Source: Pseudomonas sp. Ant30-3
Lineage (GTDB): Bacteria; Pseudomonadota; Gammaproteobacteria; Pseudomonadales; Pseudomonadaceae
Length of the DNA stretch: 50,194 bases
Assembly: GCF_000690905.1 (NCBI RefSeq)
Contig: NZ_JMCL01000017.1
Span: 1-50,194 of the forward strand
Direction: 5' to 3'
Positions 24,068-33,696 of this stretch are shown one piece after another. A program made the translations under genes and the position numbers. The notes below the pieces were generated by a model. That model made no database searches. It worked only from the letters and a program-made list of their open reading frames with translations, and had not been told where the DNA came from. Positions within the stretch are counted from its first letter, which is position 1. The number at the start of each line of letters is the position of its first letter.

Positions 24068-27000
24068 ATGGCGTTCTTCACCGCAGCCAGCAAAGCCGAC
24101 TTCCAGCACCAACTGCAAGCGGCACTGGCGCAGCACATCAGTGAACAGGCACTGCCACAAGTGGCGCTGTTCGCTGAACAATTCTTCGGCATCATTTCCC
24201 TGGACGAGCTGACGCAGCGTCGGTTGTCCGACCTCGCTGGCTGCACCCTTTCTGCATGGCGCCTGCTTGAGCGCTTCGATCACGCGCAGCCGCAGGTGCG
24301 CGTTTACAACCCTGATTACGAACGCCACGGCTGGCAGTCCACGCACACTGCAGTGGAAGTGCTGCACCACGACCTGCCATTCCTCGTGGATTCGGTGCGT
24401 ACCGAACTGAACCGTCGCGGCTACAGCATTCACACCCTGCAAACCACCGTGCTGAGCGTGCGTCGCGGCAGCAAGGGCGAGTTGCTGGAAATCCTGCCGA
24501 AGGGCACGCAGGGCGAAGGGATCCTGCAAGAATCCCTGATGTACCTGGAAATCGACCGTTGCGCCAATGCGGCCGAAATGAATGTTCTGAGCAAAGAGCT
24601 CGAGCAGGTTCTCGGCGAAGTCCGCGTTGCGGTCGCCGATTTCGAGCCGATGAAAGCCAAGGTCCTCGAAATTCTCACCGGTCTGGACAACAGCCAGTTC
24701 GCTGCCGATCCTGAAGAAAAAGCTGAAATCAAAAGTTTCCTGGAATGGCTGGTGGGCAACCACTTCACCTTCCTCGGCTACGAAGAGTTCGTGGTGCGCG
24801 ATGAAGCCGACGGCGGCCACATCGTTTATGACCAGGATTCCTTCCTCGGTCTGACCAAACTGCTGCGCAGCGGCCTGACCTACGAAGACCTGCGGATCGA
24901 AGATTACGCGGTGAACTACCTGCGTGAACCGACCCTGCTGTCGTTTGCCAAAGCGGCGCATCCAAGCCGTGTACACCGCCCGGCTTACCCGGATTACGTG
25001 TCGATCCGCGAAATCGATGCCGATGGCAAAGTCATCAAGGAATGCCGTTTCATGGGCCTGTACACCTCGTCGGTGTATGGCGAGAGTGTGCGGGTCATCC
25101 CGTATATCCGCCGCAAGGTCGAGGAAATCGAACGCCGTTCGGGCTTCCAGGCCAAGGCTCACCTGGGCAAGGAACTCGCGCAGGTTGTCGAAGTGCTGCC
25201 GCGTGATGACCTGTTCCAGACGCCGGTCGATGAGCTGTTCAGCACCGTGATGTCGATCGTGCAGATCCAGGAACGCAACAAGATTCGCGTGTTCCTGCGC
25301 AAAGACCCGTACGGCCGTTTCTGCTACTGCCTTGCCTACGTGCCGCGCGACATCTATTCCACCGAAGTGCGCCAGAAAATCCAGCAAGTGCTGATGGATC
25401 GCCTGAAAGCGTCCGATTGCGAGTTCTGGACCTTCTTCTCCGAGTCCGTGCTGGCTCGCGTGCAATTGATTCTGCGTGTCGACCCGAAGAACCGCCTCGA
25501 CATCGACCCGGTTCTGCTGGAAAAAGAAGTGGTGCAAGCCTGCCGCAGCTGGCAGGACGACTACGCCAGCCTGACGGTCGAAAGCTTCGGCGAAGCCAGC
25601 GGCACCAACGTGCTGGCCGATTTCCCGAAAGGCTTCCCGGCGGGGTACCGCGAGCGTTTCGCTGCGCATTCGGCGGTGGTCGATATGCAGCACCTGCTGA
25701 GCCTGACCGAAAAAAATCCACTGGTGATGAGCTTCTATCAGCCACTGGGCCAGGTGTCCGGTCAGCGTGAGCTGCACTGCAAGCTGTATCACGCCGACAC
25801 CCCGCTGGCCTTGTCCGACGTCTTGCCGATTCTGGAAAACCTCGGCCTGCGCGTGCTGGGTGAGTTCCCTTATCGCCTGCGCCACAACAATGGCCGCGAG
25901 TTCTGGATTCATGATTTCGCGTTCACCGCCGCTGAAGGGCTGGAACTCGACATCCAGCAACTCAACGACACCTTGCAGGACGCCTTCGTGCACATCGTCC
26001 GTGGCGATGCTGAAAACGATGCGTTCAACCGTCTGGTGCTGACCGCCGGCCTGCCGTGGCGCGACGTGGCGCTGCTGCGCGCTTATGCCCGTTACATGAA
26101 GCAGATCCGTCTGGGCTTCGACCTGGGCTACATCGCCAGCACCCTGAACAACCACACCGACATTGCTCGCGAATTGACCCGGCTGTTCAAAACCCGTTTC
26201 TACCTGGCGCGCAAGTTGTCCAGCGATGATCTGGAAGACAAGCAGCAACGTCTGGAACAGGCGATTCTGACCGCACTGGACGACGTTCAGGTGCTGAACG
26301 AAGACCGTATTCTGCGTCGCTACCTGGACCTGATCAAAGCCACACTGCGGACCAACTTCTACCAGACCGATGCCAACGGTCAGAACAAATCCTACTTCAG
26401 CTTCAAGTTCAACCCGCACCAGATTCCAGAGCTGCCGAAGCCGGTACCGAAGTTTGAAATCTTCGTTTACTCGCCGCGCGTCGAAGGCGTGCACCTGCGC
26501 TTCGGCAACGTTGCTCGCGGTGGTCTGCGCTGGTCCGATCGTGAAGAGGATTACCGCACCGAAGTGTTGGGTCTGGTTAAAGCCCAACAAGTGAAGAACT
26601 CGGTCATCGTGCCGGTGGGTGCGAAGGGTGGCTTCCTGCCGCGTCGCCTGCCGCTGGGCGGCAGCCGTGACGAGATCGCGGCCGAGGGCATCGCCTGCTA
26701 CCGCATTTTCATCTCGGGCCTGTTGGACATCACCGACAACCTGAAGGACGGCGCACTGGTTCCGCCAGTCAACGTCGTGCGCCATGACGACGATGATCCG
26801 TACCTGGTGGTTGCGGCGGACAAGGGCACTGCAACCTTCTCCGATATCGCCAACGGCATCGCCATCGACTACGGCTTCTGGCTCGGCGACGCGTTTGCGT
26901 CGGGTGGCTCGGCCGGTTACGACCACAAGAAAATGGGCATCACTGCCAAGGGCGCATGGGTCGGCGTTCAACGCCACTTCCGTGAGCGCGGCATCAATGT

Positions 27001-28969
27001 TCAGGAAGACAGCATCACCGTAGTCGGCGTCGGCGACATGGCCGGTGACGTGTTCGGTAACGGTTTGTTGATGTCCGACAAGTTGCAACTGGTCGCTGCC
27101 TTCAACCACCTGCACATCTTCATCGATCCAAACCCTACGCCAGCGAACAGCTTCGCCGAGCGTCAGCGCCTGTTCGATCTGCCGCGTTCGGCGTGGACGG
27201 ATTACGACACCAGCATCATGTCCGAAGGCGGCGGGATCTTCTCCCGTAGCGCGAAAAGCATCGCGATTTCCCCGCAGATGAAAGAGCGTTTCGACATTAA
27301 GGCTGACAAGCTGACCCCAACCGAACTGCTGAACGCCTTGCTCAAGGCACCAGTGGATTTGCTGTGGAACGGCGGTATCGGTACGTACGTCAAAGCCAGC
27401 ACCGAAAGCCACGCCGATGTGGGCGACAAGGCCAACGATGCGCTGCGCGTGAACGGCAACGAACTGCGCTGCAAGGTCGTGGGCGAGGGCGGTAACCTCG
27501 GTATGACCCAACTGGGTCGTGTCGAATTCGGTCTGAATGGCGGTGGCTCAAACACCGACTTCATCGATAACGCCGGTGGCGTGGACTGCTCCGACCACGA
27601 AGTGAACATCAAGATTCTGCTGAACGAAGTGGTTCAGGCGGGCGACATGACCGAGAAGCAACGTAACCAGTTGCTCGGCAGCATGACTGACGAAGTCGGC
27701 AATCTGGTGCTCGGCAACAACTACAAGCAGACTCAGGCCTTGTCGCTGGCGGCCCGTCGTGCCTTCGTGCGGATTGCCGAATACAAGCGTCTGATGAACG
27801 ACCTGGAAGGTCGCGGCAAGCTGGATCGCGCGATCGAGTTCCTGCCGGCTGAAGAGGCGCTCAACGAGCGTGTCGCGGAAGGCCACGGCCTGACCCGTGC
27901 CGAGCTGTCGGTGCTGATCTCCTACAGCAAGATCGACCTCAAAGAAGCGCTGCTCAACTCTCAGGTTCCGGATGACGACTACCTGACGCGCGACATGGAA
28001 ACCGCTTTCCCGCCAAGCCTGGTGAGCAAGTTCTCGCAAGCCATGCGTCGTCACCGTCTGAAGCGTGAGATCGTCAGCACCCAGATCGCCAACGATCTGG
28101 TCAACCACATGGGCATCACTTTCGTGCAGCGACTCAAAGAGTCGACCGGCATGAGCCCGGCGAATGTGGCGGGTGCGTATGTAATTGTTCGGGATATCTT
28201 TCACCTTCCGCACTGGTTCCGCCAAATAGAAGCCCTGGATTACCAGGTTTCCGCCGACGTGCAACTGGAGCTGATGGACGAGCTGATGCGCCTGGGCCGT
28301 CGTGCTACGCGCTGGTTCCTGCGTGCCCGTCGCAATGAGCAGAACGCTGCCCGTGACGTTGCGCACTTTGGTCCGCATCTGAAGGAACTGGGTCTCAAGC
28401 TCGACGAACTGCTGAGTGGCGAAATCCACGAAAACTGGCAGGCGCGTTATGAGGCGTACGTCGAAGCCGGTGTGCCGGAGTTGCTTGCGCGTATGGTGGC
28501 GGGTACTTCGCACCTATATACGCTGCTGCCGATCATCGAAGCGTCCGACGTAACCGGCCAGAACCCTGCGGACGTGGCGAAGGCTTACTTCGCCGTGGGC
28601 AGTGCGCTGGACATCACCTGGTACCTGCAACAGATCAGCGCTCTGCCGGTTGAAAACAACTGGCAGGCCCTGGCCCGTGAAGCGTTCCGCGATGACGTCG
28701 ACTGGCAGCAACGTGCGATCACCATCTCCGTCCTGCAACAGGGCGACGGCACTCAGGACGTGGAAACACGCCTGGCACTGTGGATGGAAGAGCACAAGAG
28801 CATGATCGACCGCTGGCGCGCCATGCTGGTGGAGATCCGTGCAGCAAGCGGCACTGACTACGCCATGTACGCAGTCGCCAACCGCGAGTTGCTGGATCTG
28901 GCGTTGAGCGGGCAGGCGGTCATTGCGGCCCCTGCTACGGCCAACGCCGAGCTGGAGCCGGCGGTCTGA
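24068..28969 (+). CDS. gdhB: NAD-specific glutamate dehydrogenase, large (about 180 kDa) type
   Basis: Converts glutamate to 2-oxoglutarate and ammonium with NAD+, the catabolic direction at the end of arginine and glutamate use. It has 1633 residues, the size of the large bacterial NAD-GDH class (GdhB in P. aeruginosa is about 1620). The N-terminal half is the regulatory region with ACT-like segments (LPFLVDSVRTELNRRGYSIH). The catalytic core has RGGLRWSDREEDYRTEVLGL, VPVGAKGGFLPRRLP with the catalytic lysine near residue 850, and the NAD-binding stretch VGVGDMAGDVFGNGLL. The ATG at 24068 has GGAG eight bases ahead; an earlier frame start at 24002 would cover the leader hairpin and is rejected. 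A strong terminator follows. Confidence 0.96.
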   Translation: MAFFTAASKADFQHQLQAALAQHISEQALPQVALFAEQFFGIISLDELTQRRLSDLAGCTLSAWRLLERFDHAQPQVRVYNPDYERHGWQSTHTAVEVLHHDLPFLVDSVRTELNRRGYSIHTLQTTVLSVRRGSKGELLEILPKGTQGEGILQESLMYLEIDRCANAAEMNVLSKELEQVLGEVRVAVADFEPMKAKVLEILTGLDNSQFAADPEEKAEIKSFLEWLVGNHFTFLGYEEFVVRDEADGGHIVYDQDSFLGLTKLLRSGLTYEDLRIEDYAVNYLREPTLLSFAKAAHPSRVHRPAYPDYVSIREIDADGKVIKECRFMGLYTSSVYGESVRVIPYIRRKVEEIERRSGFQAKAHLGKELAQVVEVLPRDDLFQTPVDELFSTVMSIVQIQERNKIRVFLRKDPYGRFCYCLAYVPRDIYSTEVRQKIQQVLMDRLKASDCEFWTFFSESVLARVQLILRVDPKNRLDIDPVLLEKEVVQACRSWQDDYASLTVESFGEASGTNVLADFPKGFPAGYRERFAAHSAVVDMQHLLSLTEKNPLVMSFYQPLGQVSGQRELHCKLYHADTPLALSDVLPILENLGLRVLGEFPYRLRHNNGREFWIHDFAFTAAEGLELDIQQLNDTLQDAFVHIVRGDAENDAFNRLVLTAGLPWRDVALLRAYARYMKQIRLGFDLGYIASTLNNHTDIARELTRLFKTRFYLARKLSSDDLEDKQQRLEQAILTALDDVQVLNEDRILRRYLDLIKATLRTNFYQTDANGQNKSYFSFKFNPHQIPELPKPVPKFEIFVYSPRVEGVHLRFGNVARGGLRWSDREEDYRTEVLGLVKAQQVKNSVIVPVGAKGGFLPRRLPLGGSRDEIAAEGIACYRIFISGLLDITDNLKDGALVPPVNVVRHDDDDPYLVVAADKGTATFSDIANGIAIDYGFWLGDAFASGGSAGYDHKKMGITAKGAWVGVQRHFRERGINVQEDSITVVGVGDMAGDVFGNGLLMSDKLQLVAAFNHLHIFIDPNPTPANSFAERQRLFDLPRSAWTDYDTSIMSEGGGIFSRSAKSIAISPQMKERFDIKADKLTPTELLNALLKAPVDLLWNGGIGTYVKASTESHADVGDKANDALRVNGNELRCKVVGEGGNLGMTQLGRVEFGLNGGGSNTDFIDNAGGVDCSDHEVNIKILLNEVVQAGDMTEKQRNQLLGSMTDEVGNLVLGNNYKQTQALSLAARRAFVRIAEYKRLMNDLEGRGKLDRAIEFLPAEEALNERVAEGHGLTRAELSVLISYSKIDLKEALLNSQVPDDDYLTRDMETAFPPSLVSKFSQAMRRHRLKREIVSTQIANDLVNHMGITFVQRLKESTGMSPANVAGAYVIVRDIFHLPHWFRQIEALDYQVSADVQLELMDELMRLGRRATRWFLRARRNEQNAARDVAHFGPHLKELGLKLDELLSGEIHENWQARYEAYVEAGVPELLARMVAGTSHLYTLLPIIEASDVTGQNPADVAKAYFAVGSALDITWYLQQISALPVENNWQALAREAFRDDVDWQQRAITISVLQQGDGTQDVETRLALWMEEHKSMIDRWRAMLVEIRAASGTDYAMYAVANRELLDLALSGQAVIAAPATANAELEPAV

Positions 28970-28983
28970 TCGACGGCTGAATG

Positions 28984-29017
28984 AAAAACCCCGCATTGAG
29001 AGATGCGGGGTTTTTTT
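28984..29017 (+). terminator. Intrinsic terminator of gdhB
   Basis: CCCCGCAT (28989-28996) pairs perfectly with ATGCGGGG (29003-29010) around a 6-base loop, followed by seven T. It sits 20 bp after the gdhB stop. Confidence 0.95.
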
Positions 29018-29052
29018 GTGTCTGAAGATTCAGGGTACGGGCGCGATCCCTG

Positions 29053-29134
29053 ATCGCTGGCAAGCCAGCTCCAAGGTTGATGGCGCTCGCAAATCTGTGG
29101 TCAACGCAAAACCTGGAGCTGGCTTGCCAGCGAT
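29053..29134. repeat. REPIN-like inverted pair, third family (CTGGCAAGCCAGCTCC)
   Basis: A perfect 21-bp inverted repeat: the left arm begins ATCGCTGGCAAGCCAGCTCC and the right arm ends GGAGCTGGCTTGCCAGCGAT, with a 40-bp spacer. It differs in sequence from the TGTAGGAGCGAGCC and GTAGCAGCTGCC families in this window. It lies just beyond the gdhB terminator. The rest of the 300-bp gap to the convergent cupin gene shows nothing else. Confidence 0.9.
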
Positions 29135-29269
29135 TGAGCCATTCGCCTCAAGACAACTTTTAGCCTGTTTCATTACGCCCGAACTTGCACTATCTACTGT
29201 TCGTTAATATCCGCAACGAGCCCGAATCAATCATTCGAGCCGGTTTATTCATGGCTGATCCCGCAGCTA

Positions 29270-29689
29270 TCAGTTTTCCAATGGGACCAACACTTTCTCG
29301 TCGGGGGACAGCACCATGAATACCAGAAGTTTCGCGGGCGCTGACGTGCTGGCGTTTTTCGACACCAGATGTTCCGAGCCAGCAGGTTCGTACCAATATT
29401 CGCCTGCTTTATAGGTGTGGGTCTTCTCACCTTTAACCTGAGAGGTGACAGCGCCGGACAGTACGTAAGCCATCGCTGTACCCTCGTGCTTGTGAGCGAT
29501 GGATGACTGGCCGGGCTTGTAGTCGACCTCGATCATCATCGCTTTCTTGCCGGGCACGTTTTTCAGCATCTGTTCTTGCAACACCTTCACTTTCTCCGAA
29601 GGATCTTCGGTCTCATCGGCGAAAGTCGAGGGCGCAACGCTCAGCGTCACAACGGCGATGCAGGCAGCACAGAAACGCAAGGCTTTCAT
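29270..29689 (-). CDS. Exported cupin-domain protein
   Basis: 139 residues. A signal peptide (MKALRFCAACIAVVTLSVAP, then STFA) is followed by a single small cupin barrel: motif 1 is GQSSIAHKHEGTAMAYVLSG (metal-ligand His-x-His and Glu) and motif 2 is YKAGEYWYEPAGSEHLVSKN (Gly, Pro, His). It is probably a periplasmic metal-binding protein of unknown ligand or activity. It sits on the same strand as the ABM monooxygenase and MocR genes, 100 bp after the former, so it may be co-transcribed. Confidence 0.88.
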   Translation of the reverse strand: MKALRFCAACIAVVTLSVAPSTFADETEDPSEKVKVLQEQMLKNVPGKKAMMIEVDYKPGQSSIAHKHEGTAMAYVLSGAVTSQVKGEKTHTYKAGEYWYEPAGSEHLVSKNASTSAPAKLLVFMVLSPDEKVLVPLEN

Positions 29690-29789
29690 GGTTAATTACC
29701 CGTGGTGTTGGTTGTTGGACCCACAGTAATTTGCCAGCCTGAGCAATCAAACAGCCAATACTCGTGAAGACAAGGTGACCAATTTGCGC

Positions 29790-30083
29790 TCATACGAGGG
29801 GAAAACTGTTGAAGTCGACGCTGTTGGCCAAGCGACTATCGATCAGGCCGATGAAGCCTTGCACTTCGGGGCAGTTGTAATGCATGTGCATGGCGGCTTC
29901 CGATTGCCAACGTGCGCTGACCGTCCAGCGGTTACTGTCTTCGGGACAGCGGTCGACCATATATGAGTCACAGCCGGGCAGTTCGCGCAGGGTTTCGACA
30001 ATTTTCTGCAATTGCCTGCCAAGCTCTTCCGAGCGTCCAGCGGCGGCTTGGACTTTTACGGTATTGATCACTTCGGGGGACAT
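29790..30083 (-). CDS. ABM-domain protein (putative quinol monooxygenase family)
   Basis: 97 residues forming one ferredoxin-like antibiotic-biosynthesis-monooxygenase domain: INTVKVQAAAGRSEELGRQL, LPGCDSYMVDRCPEDSNRWT, then VSARWQSEAAMHMHYNCPEV. Family members are small dimeric cofactor-free oxygenases or heme-degradation relatives (YgiN type); most have unknown substrates. AGGAG lies nine bases ahead of the ATG. It sits 124 bp downstream of the MocR regulator on the same strand, so it could belong to its regulon. Confidence 0.85.
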   Translation of the reverse strand: MSPEVINTVKVQAAAGRSEELGRQLQKIVETLRELPGCDSYMVDRCPEDSNRWTVSARWQSEAAMHMHYNCPEVQGFIGLIDSRLANSVDFNSFPLV

Positions 30084-30206
30084 TACTCACACTCCTGAAT
30101 CAGGCCGGACGAATCCTGCTCACTGAGAGATAACGCCCATGCAGAATAGGCCTGCATCCCTTCATCGCCAATAACCAATCGCCGGATAAAGCGCCAGACC
30201 AATGCC

Positions 30207-31640
30207 TCAGGCGACCTGCTGGAGAATGTCGCGCAGTCGGTCCAGAGCGATATCGATGTCCAGGGTTTCGATCGCACCAAATCCCATCAACAAGCCGTTT
30301 TGTGATGCTCGCTCGTAGAAAAAGGGGGCGATAGGGTAAAGCCCGACCTCGACCTTTCTCGCCAACTCCACGACCAATGCCAGGTCTACCGGGACTTTGC
30401 ACATGAGCACCATGTGAAAACCGGCCGTGATCGGCACGGCTTCAAGCCACGGTGAAAGATCACTGGCGATGCGTACCAGAATGCGTTCACGGCGCCCGGC
30501 GTAAATGGTGTGACAGCGCCGGATGTGCTTGAGCAGGCAGCCTTCACTAATGAATTTGGCCAGCGTCCATTGGGGCAGGGTAGAGGTGTGGCGGTCGGTG
30601 AGGTGTTTGGCGCGAATAACGGCGTCGAGAATCGCTGGCGGCAGAATCGTGTAGCCGAGGCGCAGCTCGGGCAGCAGGGTTTTCGAAAACGTCCCGACGT
30701 AGGCGACGATCCCGCGCTCGTCCATGCTTTGCAGCGAATCGGTCGGCCGTCCCTCGTAGCGAAATTCGCTGTCGTAATCATCCTCGATGATGAGTGCGCC
30801 CAGTTCGTGCGCCCGTTCCAGCAGCGCTACGCGACGCGCCTGACTCATCGGCATGCCGAGGGGAAACTGGTGCGACGGTGTCACATAAATTAGCTGAGTG
30901 CCGTCCGGAATCAGCTCAACCTGAATACCCTCGGCGTCCACCGGCACGCCGACAACCGTGGCCCCGTGAGACCCGAACAGCAGTCGCGCGGGCGGATAAC
31001 CGGGATCTTCGACGGCAACCAGGCTGCCAGGCCGCGTCGTCACACGCGAAATCAGGTCCAGCGCCTGTTGCGCACCGTTGCAGACCACTACGTCTTTGTC
31101 CTGACAAATGACCCCGCGTGAAAACGCGATGTGTCGGGCAATCGCACTGCGCAGCGGCGCAAGGCCCTCGGACTCACTATAAAGCCCTTTGGCAGCGCCG
31201 ACCTGACGCAGGGCGTGGGCGGTGCAGCGTCGCCAGTCATCCTGAGGAAACTGGCCTCTGCTGGTGGCGCCGCCGATGAAATCGTAGCGCAGGCACGCTT
31301 CCAGCGTAGGGTGGCGTAGAAACTCTGGCATGTTGCGCCACGACTCGATGACCTCAAAACTGGCCAGCTCATTATGGCTTTGCTTGCGCATGACTTTTGC
31401 CGGCCGCGCATTCACGTAAGTGCCTTTGCCGATCACGCCGGTGAGGAAGTTTTCGTAGGTGAGTTGCGCGTAGGTATCGGAAATGGTCTTGCGCGAAATC
31501 CCCAGTTGCTCGGCGAGCAATCGACTGGGCGGCAGTTGTGTGCCCGCTGCCAAACGACCGGATTCGATCGCACTGCGCAATTGGTTGTAGAGCTGGCCTG
31601 CGAGGTCCTTGCGGCCGTTGATGACTACATGAAGTTCCAT
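30207..31640 (-). CDS. MocR-type transcriptional regulator (GntR HTH plus aminotransferase-like domain)
   Basis: 477 residues. The N-terminal GntR winged helix (about residues 10-80; QLPPSRLLAEQLGISRKTIS) is joined to a fold-type-I aminotransferase-like domain. It has the PLP lysine in YVGTFSKTLLPELRLGY (K320), the Asp of IIEDDYDSEFRYEG and the NGAQQALDLISR loop. It likely senses PLP or an amino-acid-derived ligand and controls nearby genes, most probably the divergent AhpD-like gene. The ATG at 31640 has AAGGAG about ten bases ahead. A 70-residue in-frame extension upstream has no family-like sequence and is rejected. Confidence 0.92.
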   Translation of the reverse strand: MELHVVINGRKDLAGQLYNQLRSAIESGRLAAGTQLPPSRLLAEQLGISRKTISDTYAQLTYENFLTGVIGKGTYVNARPAKVMRKQSHNELASFEVIESWRNMPEFLRHPTLEACLRYDFIGGATSRGQFPQDDWRRCTAHALRQVGAAKGLYSESEGLAPLRSAIARHIAFSRGVICQDKDVVVCNGAQQALDLISRVTTRPGSLVAVEDPGYPPARLLFGSHGATVVGVPVDAEGIQVELIPDGTQLIYVTPSHQFPLGMPMSQARRVALLERAHELGALIIEDDYDSEFRYEGRPTDSLQSMDERGIVAYVGTFSKTLLPELRLGYTILPPAILDAVIRAKHLTDRHTSTLPQWTLAKFISEGCLLKHIRRCHTIYAGRRERILVRIASDLSPWLEAVPITAGFHMVLMCKVPVDLALVVELARKVEVGLYPIAPFFYERASQNGLLMGFGAIETLDIDIALDRLRDILQQVA

Positions 31641-31784
31641 ACCGACAAGGGCTCCTTGGCCGAAGAGAGCGCTTTGAATTCGCGCATGCCTGCGTTCAGC
31701 AGACCGTCGCAAAGAGTACCGCATGCGCCAGTCGGCAGAAGTTGCGTAGAGAAAAAACCCGCGATTGGCGTGCTGTGACAGATG

Positions 31785-31859
31785 GTCCACCGGTATTCCG
31801 CAGAATTGGATCTGTAACGCCCGCCCGTCTGAGCCTAAGGTGGACTGCACCTATCCAAT
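31785..31859. promoter_or_regulatory. Interleaved inverted repeats in the MocR/AhpD-like divergent promoter
   Basis: GTCCACC (31785-31791) is inverted as GGTGGAC (31839-31845), and ATTGGAT (31805-31811) is inverted as ATCCAAT (31853-31859). The four half-sites interleave as A-B-A'-B' directly upstream of the ATG at 31872. AAGGTGGACT resembles the AAAGTGG(A/T)CTA sites reported for PdxR-type MocR regulators. Probable MocR operator; inference only. Confidence 0.45.
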
Positions 31860-31871
31860 CCCGAGGCCGGC

Positions 31872-32312
31872 ATGAATCCACGTCTGGATTACTACAGTGC
31901 ATCGCCCAAAGCGATGAAAGCGATGATTGCCATGGAAGCCTTGACCAGCAACTTGAGCATCGAACCCGCTTTGCTCCACCTGATCAAGATCCGCGCCTCG
32001 CAAGTCAACGGCTGCGCCTTTTGCACCGACATGCATTCGCTCGACGCACGGCGCCTGGGCGAGACTGAGCGTCGGCTCTATGCGATCGTCGTCTGGCGCG
32101 ACAGCAACTTTTTTTCGTTGCGCGAAAGGGCGGCGCTGGCATGGACCGAAGCGGTAACCCTGCTCGCCGAGACGCGGGTTCCGGACGCTGTCTACGCAGA
32201 GGCTCGTGAGCAGTTCAGTGACGGTGAAATGGTAGACCTGACCATCGCGGTCAACACCATCAACAGCTGGAATCGGCTGGCGGTGAGTTTTCGGCAGACG
32301 CCTAGTACATAG
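31872..32312 (+). CDS. Carboxymuconolactone decarboxylase/AhpD-like protein
   Basis: 146 residues, all-helical AhpD-like fold. The redox motif is CAFCTDMH (C48, C51, H55), the CxxCxxxH pattern of alkylhydroperoxidase AhpD-type proteins. Flanking sequence is typical of the family (IKIRASQVNGCAFCTDMHSL; FSLRERAALAWTEAVTLLAE; VDLTIAVNTINSWNRLAVSF). It likely reduces peroxides or disulfides in the cytosol. Divergent from a MocR regulator, a common pairing in proteobacteria. GAGG lies just ahead of the ATG. Confidence 0.9.
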   Translation: MNPRLDYYSASPKAMKAMIAMEALTSNLSIEPALLHLIKIRASQVNGCAFCTDMHSLDARRLGETERRLYAIVVWRDSNFFSLRERAALAWTEAVTLLAETRVPDAVYAEAREQFSDGEMVDLTIAVNTINSWNRLAVSFRQTPST

Positions 32313-32412
32313 GGAGTGCTCAATGCATTCGCAAGCGGGGCGAGTTAGTCGCCTTGGCGGCAGAACACGTTGTAGAGTGAATGGCCATAAGGATCTCAAG
32401 GAAGAATCACCC

Positions 32413-32931
32413 ATGCCTGTCAGCAACAACGTCATCACGCTCGAACGTTTCAACGAATCTCACATCGAGGGTGTCACCGCGCTCTATAACGACCCGGCGG
32501 TGACCCGTCAGGTCCTGCAAATGCCTTTCCAATCGACCGAGATCTGGCGCAAGCGTCTGGCGGCAGAGGACGAGCGCGCTGTAAAGCTGGTGGCGCTGCA
32601 TCAGGGGACAGTCATCGGCCACATGGGCCTGGAACAATTTTCGCGCGTGCGCCGCAGTCATGCCGGCAGCTTTGGCATGGGCGTGCTGCCGGCATGGCAG
32701 GGCAAAGGCGTTGGCTCGAAACTGCTGGCGACGGCGCTGGACATTGCCGACAACTGGATGAACCTGCAAAGGGTCGAGCTCTCGGTGTACGCCGACAATG
32801 AAGCTGCCATTAGCTTGTACCGCAAGTTCGGTTTCGAGACTGAAGGGCTGTTCCGCGACTATGCGGTGCGCGACGGCAGACTGGTGGACACGTTAAGCAT
32901 GGCCCGTCTGCGGCGTACGCTCGGGGCATGA
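32413..32931 (+). CDS. GNAT family N-acetyltransferase (RimJ/PhnO-like)
   Basis: 172 residues. It has a single GNAT fold with the acetyl-CoA pyrophosphate loop in motif A (GVLPAWQGKGVGSKLLATAL; QGKGVG fits Q/RxxGxG) and motif B (VELSVYADNEAAISLYRKFG, then FETEGLFRDY). It is similar to amino-acid or ribosomal-protein acetyltransferases of the RimJ/SpeG neighbourhood; the substrate is not assignable. The ATG at 32413 follows AAGGA. It lies 100 bp after the AhpD-like gene and may be read from the same MocR-controlled promoter. Confidence 0.9.
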   Translation: MPVSNNVITLERFNESHIEGVTALYNDPAVTRQVLQMPFQSTEIWRKRLAAEDERAVKLVALHQGTVIGHMGLEQFSRVRRSHAGSFGMGVLPAWQGKGVGSKLLATALDIADNWMNLQRVELSVYADNEAAISLYRKFGFETEGLFRDYAVRDGRLVDTLSMARLRRTLGA

Positions 32932-33066
32932 TCAATCGGTCGGCCGGCGCCTACGTCTGGCGGTCCATCAACGGATTGACCGCTCAGGCGTTTTAGTCGT
33001 ACGCCGCGGTCGCGCATCTGCCATGCTCAATGTCCGTAGCACCGCTTGAATCAAAGGATCACCGCA

Positions 33067-33561
33067 ATGGACGACGTACAGCAATTGGGCGAAATGCTTC
33101 GTCTCTATGCAGACAGTGAAGCGCACAAGAAACAACAGTTCGAGTCGCAATCGGCCGTGTGGGCGACGCGCATTGGCGCGCTGTTCGATGAGATCCAGCA
33201 ATGGCTGGAGCCGGTCAAGGCGCCGAACCTGTTGGTAGTCAGCCGCGAGACGTACGTTGCTTCAGGGCCGAGCGCTCCAGTGGAGACGTCTACGTTCAAG
33301 ACGGAAAAGCTGAGCATCGTGATCGCCGGCAAGCCTGTTGAATTCGTGCCTGACGTGATGGGTTCCGCCGGCCAGATTTCGCTGGCAGTGATGGGCCTGA
33401 CTGCCGCGCGTTATGGCAGCATCTCGCTGGTGTGCCAACCGCCATCGAACAGCTGGCAATGGCGCAAAACCAACGGTTTGAAAGACCCGGACACGTTTGC
33501 GTTTGACGCGAATTTCCTCGCCCAGCAGTTGCAGAGCCTGATCCCCCGCGAGCGCGGTTGA
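33067..33561 (+). CDS. Hypothetical protein
   Basis: 164 residues, no signal peptide or membrane segment. The N-terminal third is helical (MDDVQQLGEMLRLYADSEAH, then KKQQFESQSAVWATRIGALF). The remainder is beta-rich (FKTEKLSIVIAGKPVEFVPD; QISLAVMGLTAARYGSISLV; SNSWQWRKTNGLKDP). I do not recognise a family. The ATG at 33067 is chosen over an in-frame ATG seven codons upstream, with AAAGGA about 15 bp away, so the start is uncertain. Codon use is normal. Neighbours give no functional hint. Confidence 0.7.
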   Translation: MDDVQQLGEMLRLYADSEAHKKQQFESQSAVWATRIGALFDEIQQWLEPVKAPNLLVVSRETYVASGPSAPVETSTFKTEKLSIVIAGKPVEFVPDVMGSAGQISLAVMGLTAARYGSISLVCQPPSNSWQWRKTNGLKDPDTFAFDANFLAQQLQSLIPRERG

Positions 33562-33696
33562 TCACGATGAGGTCGTGCTAGCCGTGCAGCGGTGTGCTCT
33601 TTTATATGAATTTTTCGATTTTCATAACAAATAACTCATCATTGGCTATACCTGTAACACCCGTCTTCAGACGATTGTCGACCCAGGAGTTACAGC

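Noticed and set aside
24038..27511. A 1157-codon antisense ORF opposite gdhB
   Set aside because: Long open antisense frames are common opposite high-GC coding sequence with strong third-position bias. The product is His/Val/Gln-rich without domains, and the gdhB reading is complete and conserved.
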